A DNA stretch of 64,000 bases from Rossellomorea marisflavi (GTDB lineage Bacteria; Bacillota; Bacilli; Bacillales; Bacillaceae_B), in NCBI RefSeq assembly GCF_009806575.1, contig NZ_CP047095.1:600001-664000 (forward strand). The letters are read 5' to 3'. Positions 17,392 to 26,249 of this stretch are shown here, piece by piece; position 1 is the stretch's first letter; each line of letters begins with the position of its first letter. Below the pieces are notes generated by a model. That model was given only the letters and a program-made list of their open reading frames with translations, was not told where the DNA came from and searched no databases. Position numbers and translations under genes: made by a program.

Positions 17392-17506
17392 GTGTGATGA
17401 CCCCATGGTATTTCATTTAGACGGAAAAATCAGTCGAATGCTCCTTAACTCCTGTTGCAAGGTGGAGTAGAATAGGGGTATAAACTGATGATTAAAGGAA
17501 GGTATT

Positions 17507-19918
17507 ATGGCTGACATGCAACGGAACCATCTATTTTCTGCAGATGCCATCCCGGCTCCTGCAGCCCTTGTCGATCCCCTCGGTCAGTCCATCCTCTCGC
17601 TGAATGAAGAGATGGAGGGATGGTTGAAGGGGCACGGCCTGTCTCCTGAAACTTTATTGAAACCTGAACAGATCGCAGCGTACGACTGTCAATTGAGGCG
17701 CAAACACTTGGAGGATGGTACAGAATGCCTTCTCTTGATAGATCATGGAAGGAACCCGTCACCGTGCCAACATTCTAAATCGGCCATCTATCAGTCTCTC
17801 ATTCAGAACACACCTACTAGTGTCCTGATCTTGGATGTGAACGGCCTGGTATTGGAGATGAATGCATCCTTCCAAAGCTTATTCGGGCTATCCGACGGGA
17901 TCATCCATCAGTCTTTCTACGACCTGGTCGAGCTGCATGAACCATCTTTCATCCACCTGGTCAGAGAAGGGCTTAAAGGACATGACGCCACCGGTGAGGA
18001 AGTAACATTCCATGCAGGCGGCAAGGAGCTGACCTGCACCATTACCGTTTCACCCATCGATTACAAGTGTGGCGGGTGCATTGATAGTGTCGGGATTATC
18101 TTTCATGATATCTCCGAAAAGAAAAACGCCCAGGCAGAGCTTCTCCTTCTGCAGGCGGAAATGGAAAATATCCTCCGCCTCCAAAAAGCCATCACCTACA
18201 AAGTGGTGAGACATGGTCATGACTTTGTCATCGAACTCGCTTCGGGCAAAATGCTGTCCAGGCTGGATCTGACCCCTCAAAGGATGAACGGCAAGAGGAT
18301 CGAGGAAGTATTCGACGGGGTCCATCTGAATAAGATCCGCCCCAAACTTGAAGAGGTCTGGGCAAAAGGGGAAGAATACACGTACGAAGATGCCTACAAG
18401 GGACTTGAATATCTCGCCTCCATCGTTCCGGTCAAAAAGGATGGCGAGGTGGTCGAAGCGATTTGCTCCATCTCGGATATCTCCCTGATGAAGGATATCC
18501 AAAGACAGCTTGCTGAAAGCGAGGAAAAATACAAATCCATAGTGAAATACAGCCCGGATCATATTCTGATGGTGGATACGTACGGCTTTATCCAGTCCGT
18601 CAATCCGGCTGTGTACGAACACTGGGGATATGGGTTTTCGGACCTTGTCAATCGGCACTATACGTCTCTCTTCACTGAGGAGTCCCAAGAGGACGCAGTG
18701 AAGAATTTCCAGATTGCCCTGAACGGAACATCATCCCGTTACCTGGCCATCGTGAGAGACGGTAAAGGAAAAGAGAGGCGGGTCACCATTACCAATATCC
18801 CGATCCGGGTGAGGGGCCAAGTGATCGGCATCTATGGGTTTGGTCAGGATGTGACGGAAAAATTAAATATGGAAGATGAACTAATGGAAGCAAAGGAACT
18901 CCTCGAAGCATACTTCGAACATTCCGGGGATGGGATTGTCCTCCTTGACCCGACAGGAAGGGTCCTGAAGGTGAATCAACGATTCGAAGATATGTTTGGG
19001 TGGTCGAATGAAGAGATCGTTGGAGATGTGGTCACCTTCCTGCACCGATCCGACCAGTACCACCAGTTCCAGAAAAACCTGAAAGTCGTGAAATCGGGGA
19101 AACGCATCAAGGACCAGGAAGCTCTCCGATACCGGAAGGACCGGACATCCATCGAGATTTCATTCAATATGAATCCGATATTGAATAATGAAGGGTCCCT
19201 GATCGGGATTTCTGCCATCATCCGTGATTTATCCGAGAAAAAGCATCACGAAAATCTATTGAAAAAATCTGAACAGCTAGCCATGATCGGTCAGCTCGCA
19301 GCAGGTGTCGCCCATGAAATCAGGAATCCATTGACCACCCTCAAAGGATTTCTTCAGCTTATGGATGAAAGGGAAGAAGACGACTTTTATCTCTCCGTCA
19401 TCAAGGGAGAACTCGACAGGATCGAGATCATCACGAATGAATTCCTTGCTCTCGCACGCCCGAGGGCGGTACAGTTTTCACTCACGTCATTGACGAGACT
19501 CCTGACAAGCTCCGTGGATTTCATCAAGATGGAGTGCCTCAAACAGGGAGTCGATGTCCGCTTCGCCGTGGAAGAGGCTCAAGTGTATTGCGATTCCAAT
19601 CAGATGAAGCAGGTCATCCTCAACGTGATGAAGAATGCACTCGAAGCGATGCAGGACGGGGGGCTCCTGAACGTCCAACTAGAAAATGACGGCCACCATG
19701 CCAAGATCTCGATACAGGATAATGGCAGCGGCATCCCTCCTGAGAGGATGAAGCACCTGGGCGAACCCTTCTATAGCACGAAGGAAAAAGGGACGGGCCT
19801 GGGCCTGATGATCTGTCAGAAAATCATCAAGGAACATAATGGCTCGCTCTCCATCCAGAGTAATGTAGAAGAGGGAACGTCGGTTGATATCCTTCTTCCC
19901 CTTGCCTCAATCACATAA
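17507..19918 (+). CDS. multi-PAS sensor histidine kinase, sporulation-kinase type
   Basis: 803 residues with no clear membrane segment, so probably cytosolic. Successive PAS-type domains lie at about 95-210, 220-325, 340-455 and 465-585. They are followed by a HisKA dimerisation domain with phospho-His603 in GVAHEIRNPLTTLKGFLQLM and a HATPase (N, G boxes: VILNVMKNALEAM, DNGSGIPPE, KGTGLGL). The H-box wording is typical of KinA/KinE kinases feeding the Spo0F phosphorelay. No response regulator is adjacent, which fits an orphan phosphorelay kinase. The signal is unknown. Confidence 0.88.
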   Translation: MADMQRNHLFSADAIPAPAALVDPLGQSILSLNEEMEGWLKGHGLSPETLLKPEQIAAYDCQLRRKHLEDGTECLLLIDHGRNPSPCQHSKSAIYQSLIQNTPTSVLILDVNGLVLEMNASFQSLFGLSDGIIHQSFYDLVELHEPSFIHLVREGLKGHDATGEEVTFHAGGKELTCTITVSPIDYKCGGCIDSVGIIFHDISEKKNAQAELLLLQAEMENILRLQKAITYKVVRHGHDFVIELASGKMLSRLDLTPQRMNGKRIEEVFDGVHLNKIRPKLEEVWAKGEEYTYEDAYKGLEYLASIVPVKKDGEVVEAICSISDISLMKDIQRQLAESEEKYKSIVKYSPDHILMVDTYGFIQSVNPAVYEHWGYGFSDLVNRHYTSLFTEESQEDAVKNFQIALNGTSSRYLAIVRDGKGKERRVTITNIPIRVRGQVIGIYGFGQDVTEKLNMEDELMEAKELLEAYFEHSGDGIVLLDPTGRVLKVNQRFEDMFGWSNEEIVGDVVTFLHRSDQYHQFQKNLKVVKSGKRIKDQEALRYRKDRTSIEISFNMNPILNNEGSLIGISAIIRDLSEKKHHENLLKKSEQLAMIGQLAAGVAHEIRNPLTTLKGFLQLMDEREEDDFYLSVIKGELDRIEIITNEFLALARPRAVQFSLTSLTRLLTSSVDFIKMECLKQGVDVRFAVEEAQVYCDSNQMKQVILNVMKNALEAMQDGGLLNVQLENDGHHAKISIQDNGSGIPPERMKHLGEPFYSTKEKGTGLGLMICQKIIKEHNGSLSIQSNVEEGTSVDILLPLASIT

Positions 19919-19928
19919 TTTTAGAAGA

Positions 19929-19954
19929 AACTCGCCATTCGGCGGGTTTTTTTG
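19929..19954 (+). terminator. weak terminator after the kinase gene
   Basis: CTCGCC-attc-GGCGGG followed by seven T. Confidence 0.5.
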
Positions 19955-20078
19955 TTAATTCGACAGCAACTTGGTCAAGAAGAAGACAGGAAATGATATT
20001 TTCCGGGAAATAAACAACACATTATGACGTTTCACGGAAATGGAAAGAGGTTACTTAATAGGAAAGAGGTGAGAAGAA

Positions 20079-21388
20079 ATGAAGACGGATGTTCTGATTA
20101 GCGGCGGTGGGATCGGCGGATTGACCCTGGCACTTAAGTTGGCAAGATGCGGCATCGATGTAACGGTCATCGAAAGGCTCCCCGGGCCGAGCCCTGTCTA
20201 TAAGGGGGAGCTTCTCCAACCAAAGAGCCTGGAGATTTTCGATTCATTGGGCGTGATCGAACCGGTGCTTTCCCATGGTCACCGCATAGCGGAACTGGAG
20301 CTGATGGAACTGAAGGGGAAACGGGCAGAGCATTCTTCCATGAGCTATTCGATCCTTCCAGGGAAATATCCTTACTCCCTTATGATCCATCATGAGAAGT
20401 TGAAAGACATCCTGCGGGCTAAAGGGGGGAATACTCCAGCTTTCACTATATGGGGAACACCGCATGCAAAAAGATCTCCGGCAAGACGGTCACAGTGGAA
20501 GACAGGAGTGAAAAAGAACCCTTTGATATCGAATGCGAATTCATCATTGGAGCAGAAGGCAGGAGTTCTGTTACCCGTGATTACATGGGTATTGAAGTGA
20601 GCGAGAAGAAGTACAATCATCACTTTCTCACCGTCACCTTCCCCAGACCGCTCGATATGACAAAAGGACGTATTGTGTCGACGTATCAATCTTTTCTCGG
20701 ACTTTTCCCGCTTCCAAACGAGGAAGTCCGCTCTGTCTATCTCATCCCTGCAGGAGAATACAAGTCATTACGTAAGAAGCCCATCTCGGAATTTCATAAG
20801 CTTTACATAGATCTTTGTCCCGATCTGAAGGGATACGTGGATCAGATTACCGAGTGGAAGCTCATCCAGCTTATGGTCCCGATGAAATATCATGCTGATA
20901 CCTATGTCAAAGACCATCTCGCATTGATCGGTGATGCTGCTCATACGGTTCACCCCATGGCAGGGGAAGGCATGAACATGGCAATCCAGGACGGAAGCGT
21001 ACTCGGGGAACTGCTTTGTGATATGTATGCATCGGGCAGGCTGGATCCCGCCAACCTCGAGTGGTATCCGAAGGTTCGGAAGCGGAGGGTTTCCCATCAG
21101 CTCCATCTCAGTCACCTTTCAGCACTCGCCTATTCCTATCCCTACAGACCTGTGGGTTGGCTTCGGAATAAAAGCCTCCAGCGAATGGAGAAGGACCGGG
21201 TCTCGCAGTTCAAACAGATGCTGAATATCTCAGGCCTCGGTATGTGGAGGGAAACCGTGTATGACCGGATGGTGCAAGGAGGGCTCCTCCCACTCCGCAA
21301 GTCCTTTTTATCAAATGAAGAGAAGCTCGGTGCATCATTCACGGAAGAGCAAGATTATCCTTGGAAGGAAAAGGAGGAACTGATATGA
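20079..21388 (+). pseudogene. FAD-dependent monooxygenase, interrupted by a -1 frameshift in a G6 tract
   Basis: The first frame (20079-20600) begins with a Rossmann FAD motif (ISGGGIGGLTLALKLARCG) and runs to about residue 116. The rest, including the second FAD motif LALIGDAAHTVHPMAGEGMNMAIQDG, continues in the -1 frame to 21388. The frames join at the G6 run 20424-20429. A seventh G would restore a continuous protein of about 436 residues reading ..RAKGGEYSSFHYMG... The intact enzyme would be a PHBH-fold class A hydroxylase. The stop overlaps the next methyltransferase start (ATGA), so the two form an operon. It could be an inactivated gene, a phase-variable tract, or a base-call error. 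Confidence 0.85.
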
Positions 21389-22374
21389 TCGGTGAAATCG
21401 TGAAGGTGTGGAGAGCAAGGTCATGGATGAAGAAGAACGTTCCGTTTCTATATAGCTGGCACGCATATGTCGGGTATGAGCTCGATCTGTTCGACAGCTT
21501 CTCCCGACCTGCAACGATACAGGAAATCGCCATCCAGAAAAATCTTGAGATGGACCTGTTGGAGCAGTGGGTGGAAGTGGGCATATCCCTGAAGCATTTA
21601 AAAAGGAAGGACGACTCAAAAGTGTCGACAAGGGGAAAGTGGAAGCTCCCAGCTTCGAAGAGTGATCCCCATTCATCGGGGATCCTCCTCAAGGAAATGA
21701 TGGAGCTCCACATCCCGGCTCTTCTTTCGTACCCCGAACTGCTAAGGAATCAGCGAAAACAGCATTTCAACTCTGACCTCCATGGATCAACCGTGGCCAA
21801 GACGTCAATATTGCTGGAGCGATTCGCTTTTCCGAAGGTCCAGAAAGCAATCAAGAAGCACAGGGTCTCGTCGATTCTGGATCTGGGGTGCGGAGAAGGT
21901 GGCTATATCCGACGAATAGGGGATCGGCATCCTGATAAAACGATGGTCGGCATAGAAATTCATGAAGGCGTTGCCAAAACGGCTGCCGAAGCGCTTGAAT
22001 CCTATCCGAATATCGATGTGGTGTGTGCGGATCTCCACTCGTATGAACCGGAAAGCGGCTTCGACATGATCATGGCCAATAACCTGTTCCACTATATTGA
22101 TCCTTCCGAACGAAAGGATTTCTTCCATAAAGCATCGGAGTGGCTGGAAGAAGGCGGCGTTTTCTTTGTCCTGAGTCCCATGCAGAAGTCGAAGCACGGT
22201 CAGCAGTTCTCCAGTGCCTTCAACAGTTTCTTCATGAGCTTTCAGAATCTGTATCCCATCCCCTCCCATGGTGAGATGGAAACCCTCGCGGAGAAAACAG
22301 GCTTTATATGCGAGACGGTCGAACCCATTGTGAAAGAAGGCGGATGGTACGCCATGACGTTCAAAAAAAGCTGA
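21385..22374 (+). CDS. class I SAM-dependent methyltransferase
   Basis: 329 residues. An N-terminal helical, winged-helix-like part (about 1-130) recalls dimerising O-methyltransferases. A Rossmann methyltransferase domain with motif I ILDLGCGEGGYI near residue 165 and motif MIMANNLFHYID near 225 follows. The ATG at 21385 follows AAGGAGG and overlaps the monooxygenase stop by four bases. A flavin hydroxylase coupled to a methyltransferase suggests tailoring of a quinone, polyketide or aromatic small molecule; this is inference. Confidence 0.8.
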   Translation: MIGEIVKVWRARSWMKKNVPFLYSWHAYVGYELDLFDSFSRPATIQEIAIQKNLEMDLLEQWVEVGISLKHLKRKDDSKVSTRGKWKLPASKSDPHSSGILLKEMMELHIPALLSYPELLRNQRKQHFNSDLHGSTVAKTSILLERFAFPKVQKAIKKHRVSSILDLGCGEGGYIRRIGDRHPDKTMVGIEIHEGVAKTAAEALESYPNIDVVCADLHSYEPESGFDMIMANNLFHYIDPSERKDFFHKASEWLEEGGVFFVLSPMQKSKHGQQFSSAFNSFFMSFQNLYPIPSHGEMETLAEKTGFICETVEPIVKEGGWYAMTFKKS

Positions 22375-22397
22375 TCCCCTGGATCGGTTTTTTTTTG
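22370..22397 (+). terminator. probable terminator after the methyltransferase
   Basis: CTGATCC-cct-GGATCGG stem then a run of nine T. Confidence 0.6.
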
Positions 22398-22477
22398 AGG
22401 GGATTTATTGAAAACAGGGTAGTGGTGGCATGTTTATGGGTAAAAATAAGGAAAAGAGAGAAAAGGAGGAATAGCTT

Positions 22478-23779
22478 GTGGTGAAACAACGATTGGACTG
22501 TGTCGGAATCGGCATCGGTCCTTATAATCTCGGATTGGCTGCTTTAATGGAAGAAAGGACGGATCTCGAGGTGAGATTTTTCGATCAAACTCCTGAATTC
22601 ATGTGGCATCCAGGCATGCTCATCGATTTGACGGATCTACAGGTACCGTTCATCGCGGACCTCGTGACCTTCGCAAATCCTCAAAGTAAATTCAGCTATC
22701 TGAACTATTTACATACTCATAACCGTTTGTATAAATTTTTCTTCTTCCAGACATTCGAGATGCCAAGGCAGGAATACAACGATTACGCCCGCTGGGTGGC
22801 AGGACAGCTGCCGACCTGCCAATTCAACAGCGAAGTGACGGGTGTAGAGGAAATAGAGGACGGCTATCGCGTGAATGTGAGGAACCGGACCACGGGGGCG
22901 ACGGAAATCTACGAAGCCGATCATGTGGTCCTCGGTACGGGAAGCAAGCCCCTTATCCTTAAGGGGATGGAGGATTTGCCTGAGGAAGATGTCCACCATA
23001 CGAGCAAGTATTTATTCCACAAGGAATCGACCATGAAAGGGAAATCCATCACGGTCATCGGCTCGGGTCAAAGTGCAGCGGAAGTTTTCTATGATCTATT
23101 GAAAGAAAAGCGGCACCATGAATACGAGCTTCATTGGTTCACTCGTTCCGAAGGGATCCTCCAGCTTGAAGCGTCAAAGCTCGGGCAGGAGCTCCTGGCA
23201 CCGGACTATGTGGATTACTTCCACGGTTTATCATTCGAAGACCGGGAAAAGGCACTCGGCACCTTGGATCGCCTAAGAAACGGCATCGATCAGGAAACCC
23301 TGGACGCGATCTACAAGGTTCTTTACCACCATTCATCGAGCGGTGATCCGTTGAATATCACGATCCAGCCCCTTAATGAGGTAAAGGAAATCCGAGAAAT
23401 CGACGGGAAGTATGAACTCAGCTGCGAACAATGGCAGGAAGAAGACTCATTTACGCATACAGCGGACAAGGTGGTCCTCGCTACTGGATATAAGCCAAAT
23501 ATTCCCGAATGGTTTTTTGAAGAATTCGAGGACAAAATAGTGTGGGAAGATGAGAAGAAATTCAAAGTCTCCCGTGATTATCAGCTTCAATTCAAGGAGA
23601 AACCAGAACGTGATCACTACTTCTTTACGGTGACGAATCTGGAGCATTCACATGGATCCAGTGCCACGAACCTGGGACTTTCCGTCGAGAGGAATATGCG
23701 GATCATCAATGCAATCTGCAGGAAAGATGTGTATAAAGTCCAGAGCAATACGATTTTCTCCCAATTCTCGCGAAAGTGA
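22478..23779 (+). CDS. lysine N6-hydroxylase / ornithine N5-oxygenase family protein
   Basis: 433 residues of the SidA/IucD/PvdA flavoprotein family, which N-hydroxylates lysine or ornithine for hydroxamate siderophores. FAD motif GIGIGPYNLGLAAL is at the N-terminus, the NADPH motif TVIGSGQSAAEVFYDLL near residue 190 and the ATGYKPN motif near 330. It starts at GTG 22478, 8 bases after AAAGGAGG. No siderophore synthetase, acetyltransferase or decarboxylase lies nearby, so its pathway partners must be elsewhere or lost. Choice between lysine and ornithine cannot be made here. Confidence 0.88.
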   Translation: MVKQRLDCVGIGIGPYNLGLAALMEERTDLEVRFFDQTPEFMWHPGMLIDLTDLQVPFIADLVTFANPQSKFSYLNYLHTHNRLYKFFFFQTFEMPRQEYNDYARWVAGQLPTCQFNSEVTGVEEIEDGYRVNVRNRTTGATEIYEADHVVLGTGSKPLILKGMEDLPEEDVHHTSKYLFHKESTMKGKSITVIGSGQSAAEVFYDLLKEKRHHEYELHWFTRSEGILQLEASKLGQELLAPDYVDYFHGLSFEDREKALGTLDRLRNGIDQETLDAIYKVLYHHSSSGDPLNITIQPLNEVKEIREIDGKYELSCEQWQEEDSFTHTADKVVLATGYKPNIPEWFFEEFEDKIVWEDEKKFKVSRDYQLQFKEKPERDHYFFTVTNLEHSHGSSATNLGLSVERNMRIINAICRKDVYKVQSNTIFSQFSRK

Positions 23780-23786
23780 TAAGGAC

Positions 23787-23811
23787 GTTTACGGGAGCCT
23801 GCACCGGGTAA
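23787..23811 (+). promoter_or_regulatory. SigB-type promoter for yfkM
   Basis: GTTTAC (23787-23792), 13 bases, GGGTAA (23806-23811), matching the general-stress sigma-B pattern GTTTAA-N12-14-GGGTAT. Confidence 0.75.
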
Positions 23812-23858
23812 ACATATACCATTACCAACATTATTCTAAAATAGGAGTGTTTGATTGT

Positions 23859-24371
23859 ATGGCTAAAATCGCAACATTAATCACCGATATGTTCGAAGAT
23901 GTGGAATTTACAGATCCGGAAAAAGCATTCAAGGAAGCAGGCCATGAAGTCGTGACCATTGAATCGGAAAAAGGGAAAACGGTCAAAGGGAAGCAGGGAG
24001 ACGCCAGCGTAACCATTGACCAGGGAATTGACGATGTCAATCCGGCCGATTTCGATGCGCTTCTTCTTCCTGGAGGATTCTCACCAGATCAGCTTCGTGC
24101 AGACGATCGTTTTGTGACATTCACCAAGCATTTCATGGATGAGAAAAAACCTGTCTTTGCCATTTGTCACGGACCTCAATTGTTGATCACAGCGAAGGCA
24201 CTGGAAGGCAGAAAAGCTACTGGATTCAAGTCCATCAAGGTGGATATGGAATACGCAGGAGCTAATTTCGAGGACAAGGAAGTCGTTGTTTGCGGCAACC
24301 AGCTTGTGACGAGCCGTACACCAGATGATATCCCTGCCTTCAACCGTGAGGCACTTGCGCTTTTGAAATAA
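23859..24371 (+). CDS. yfkM: general stress protein, DJ-1/PfpI family (YfkM-like)
   Basis: 170 residues of the DJ-1/PfpI glutamine-amidotransferase-like fold. The nucleophile Cys is in AICHGPQ and the conserved Glu in the N-terminal DMFEDVEF region. B. subtilis YfkM (general stress protein 18) has the same size and is SigB-controlled; members act as protease, chaperone or methylglyoxal-protein deglycase. The ATG at 23859 follows AGGAGTG; the longer open frame overlaps the previous gene and is not used. A SigB-type promoter lies about 50 bases upstream. Confidence 0.88.
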   Translation: MAKIATLITDMFEDVEFTDPEKAFKEAGHEVVTIESEKGKTVKGKQGDASVTIDQGIDDVNPADFDALLLPGGFSPDQLRADDRFVTFTKHFMDEKKPVFAICHGPQLLITAKALEGRKATGFKSIKVDMEYAGANFEDKEVVVCGNQLVTSRTPDDIPAFNREALALLK

Positions 24372-24381
24372 TGTCCTGAAT

Positions 24382-24428
24382 GAAAAGGGGGCGTCCCCAG
24401 GGCTTGTGCCCGGGGATGCCCCCTTTCT
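24382..24428. terminator. bidirectional terminator between yfkM and yfkK
   Basis: A long GC-rich stem (24384-24403 with 24408-24426) bordered by A and T runs between convergent genes. Confidence 0.85.
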
Positions 24429-24434
24429 TCATTA

Positions 24435-24656
24435 TTATTTGCGCAAACTTCTCAGTTCATCGATGATGGCATTCATTTCGCTTGGACTGAAGCGGTCTTT
24501 TTTAATGACCATTTCATAGAGATCCTGAAGATCTTCATACATTTGTTCATTGAAGTCTTCAGACTTGATGGCACCTGCATTCACGACGTTCAGTTTCTCT
24601 TTGATGGCGGTCACCATATAATCGATGTTCTCAGCAGAATTCTGTGTGAGATCCAT
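24435..24656 (-). CDS. yfkK: DUF1128 family protein (YfkK-like)
   Basis: 73 residues, acidic and helical, ending in DELRSLRK as in DUF1128 proteins of Bacillus (YfkK). Function is unknown. It starts at ATG 24656 after AAGGGTG. Proximity to yfkM and yfkH homologues matches the B. subtilis yfk neighbourhood. Confidence 0.8.
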   Translation of the reverse strand: MDLTQNSAENIDYMVTAIKEKLNVVNAGAIKSEDFNEQMYEDLQDLYEMVIKKDRFSPSEMNAIIDELRSLRK

Positions 24657-24766
24657 TTTATCAGCACCCTTTCCTCGTAAATCACTAAGCTTATCTTTCC
24701 ATGATTCACGGCACCTGTCAACACGGGGGAGACAGAATCATATTCAGAGGATTTTTTCACGGGAAT

Positions 24767-24792
24767 GTTTTACACTATTAAGGAATGGGAAA
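24767..24792 (+). promoter_or_regulatory. SigB-type promoter for the YtxH-like gene and yfkH
   Basis: GTTTTA (24767-24772), 14 bases, GGGAAA (24787-24792), about 55 bases before the start codon. Confidence 0.6.
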
Positions 24793-24847
24793 ATAAAGGA
24801 TAAGTTCCTTGAACGTTCTCAATTAATTAGGAAAGAGGGTCATACAT

Positions 24848-25252
24848 ATGGGTAAAAGTAAATTCTTCCAGGGTGTACTTTTAGGGGCAGTGGCCGGGGG
24901 ATTATTATCCCTATTGGACAAAACAACTCGCAGGGAAGTGGGGGCTTCACTCAAGAATGGAAGCAGCTACATCTCCACTTATGCAAAAGATCCGAAGCAA
25001 TTGGTCGAAGCTTCCAAGGAAGTGTACGAAAAACTGTCCGTCACGGCGGATCAGGTTACCCGGGATTTCCGCTTCATCAGTGAAAAGGTGGATGAATTGA
25101 AGGGGATGACCCCTCAGGTGAAAGACCTGATTGAAGAAACAAAAGAAACGTTCGAAGACTCTACTGAGGCCTATAAGGAAGCGTTCAAGGAAGCACCCAA
25201 CGAACTGGAGGATGGGGATCAACCCATCGATTCTTCATTCAAAGGGTATTAA
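24848..25252 (+). CDS. YtxH-like general stress protein (YfkI position)
   Basis: 134 residues. A short N-terminal hydrophobic segment (FFQGVLLGAVAGGLLSLL) precedes DKTTRREV, a layout typical of YtxH-domain stress proteins. A long charged helical region with coiled-coil character follows. Ribosome site AAGAGGG. It lies 21 bases before yfkH behind a SigB-like promoter, corresponding by position to B. subtilis yfkI. Exact role unknown; YtxH proteins are envelope-associated stress proteins. Confidence 0.7.
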   Translation: MGKSKFFQGVLLGAVAGGLLSLLDKTTRREVGASLKNGSSYISTYAKDPKQLVEASKEVYEKLSVTADQVTRDFRFISEKVDELKGMTPQVKDLIEETKETFEDSTEAYKEAFKEAPNELEDGDQPIDSSFKGY

Positions 25253-25273
25253 TGAATGGAATGAGGTGAGCAC

Positions 25274-26107
25274 ATGGCTCGAAAGAAAGAGGTAAAAGAG
25301 TACTCCAAGGGCCTGTTTCAACAGATCAGCGCCAATGATGTGACAGGCTTGGCAGCTCAGATTGCCTATTACTTTCTCCTGTCGCTTTTCCCGCTGCTCA
25401 TATTTGTCGTGACGCTCCTGCCTTATTTACCTGTACAGCAGGAGGATCTGCTTGGGGTGGTAAGAGACTATGCGCCAGGGGAAACGCTCAACATGATTGA
25501 AGGAACCCTTTCGGACGTCATGTCGAACCGCAATTCGGGATTGCTGTCCATCAGTATCATTGCGACAATCTGGTCGGCATCCAACGGGATGAATGCCATT
25601 GTGAAGAGCTTGAACCGTGCGTATGATATCGAGGAAACGAGATCATTCATCGTCCAGCGCCTGACATCCGTTGCGCTTACGCTAGGTATGATCCTGGTTT
25701 TCGTCGTCGCGCTGCTACTTCCTGTGTTCGGGAAGCAGATCGGCCTGTTCCTTTTCTCACAATTTGGTTTTTCGGACCAGTTCCTTACCTTATGGAGCGG
25801 GATCCGCTGGGCCATCAGTCCCCTCATCCTCTTCGTCATTTTCATGGTCCTGTACTACTTTGCCCCAAATATGAAGATCAAGTGCCTGAGTGCCTTGCCA
25901 GGTGCAATCTTTGCAACGGTGGGATGGGTGCTGGCCTCACTTGCCTTCTCCTTCTACGTGGGGAACTTCGGAAACTATTCCGCCACGTATGGAAGTATAG
26001 GGGGGATCATCGTCCTGATGATCTGGTTCTATCTGACCGGGATCATCATCATGATCGGTGGAGAAATCAATGCCATGAGAACCAAGAAGGACAAAGCTGC
26101 CTGCTGA
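25274..26107 (+). CDS. yfkH: YihY/BrkB-family inner membrane protein (YfkH-like)
   Basis: 277 residues with six hydrophobic segments and the family region AAQIAYYFLLSLFPLLIF near residue 35. The family was once called RNase BN but has no nuclease role; transport or envelope functions are suspected. Ribosome site GAGGTGAG. It is co-transcribed with the YtxH-like gene and ends in a clear terminator, matching the SigB-dependent yfk stress cluster of B. subtilis. Confidence 0.82.
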   Translation: MARKKEVKEYSKGLFQQISANDVTGLAAQIAYYFLLSLFPLLIFVVTLLPYLPVQQEDLLGVVRDYAPGETLNMIEGTLSDVMSNRNSGLLSISIIATIWSASNGMNAIVKSLNRAYDIEETRSFIVQRLTSVALTLGMILVFVVALLLPVFGKQIGLFLFSQFGFSDQFLTLWSGIRWAISPLILFVIFMVLYYFAPNMKIKCLSALPGAIFATVGWVLASLAFSFYVGNFGNYSATYGSIGGIIVLMIWFYLTGIIIMIGGEINAMRTKKDKAAC

Positions 26108-26112
26108 ACGTC

Positions 26113-26145
26113 AAAAAGCCCCGTCACCAAGAGGGGCTTTTTTCT
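26113..26145 (+). terminator. terminator of yfkH
   Basis: AAAAGCCCC...GGGGCTTTTTT hairpin. Confidence 0.85.
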
Positions 26146-26249
26146 ACGTGTGAACTAGGTACTATATCCTGAAAATAAAGAAGCAAGGGATAGGGAAAGA
26201 AATCTCTGATAGAATGAAACCGTATTCATTTTAGAGGGGAGTTGAGCAG

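Noticed and set aside
20420-20450. Programmed -1 ribosomal frameshift in the monooxygenase
   Set aside because: A G6 slip site exists, but I see no stimulatory hairpin, and two other genes in the window have the same single-G loss, which points to mutation or base-calling.
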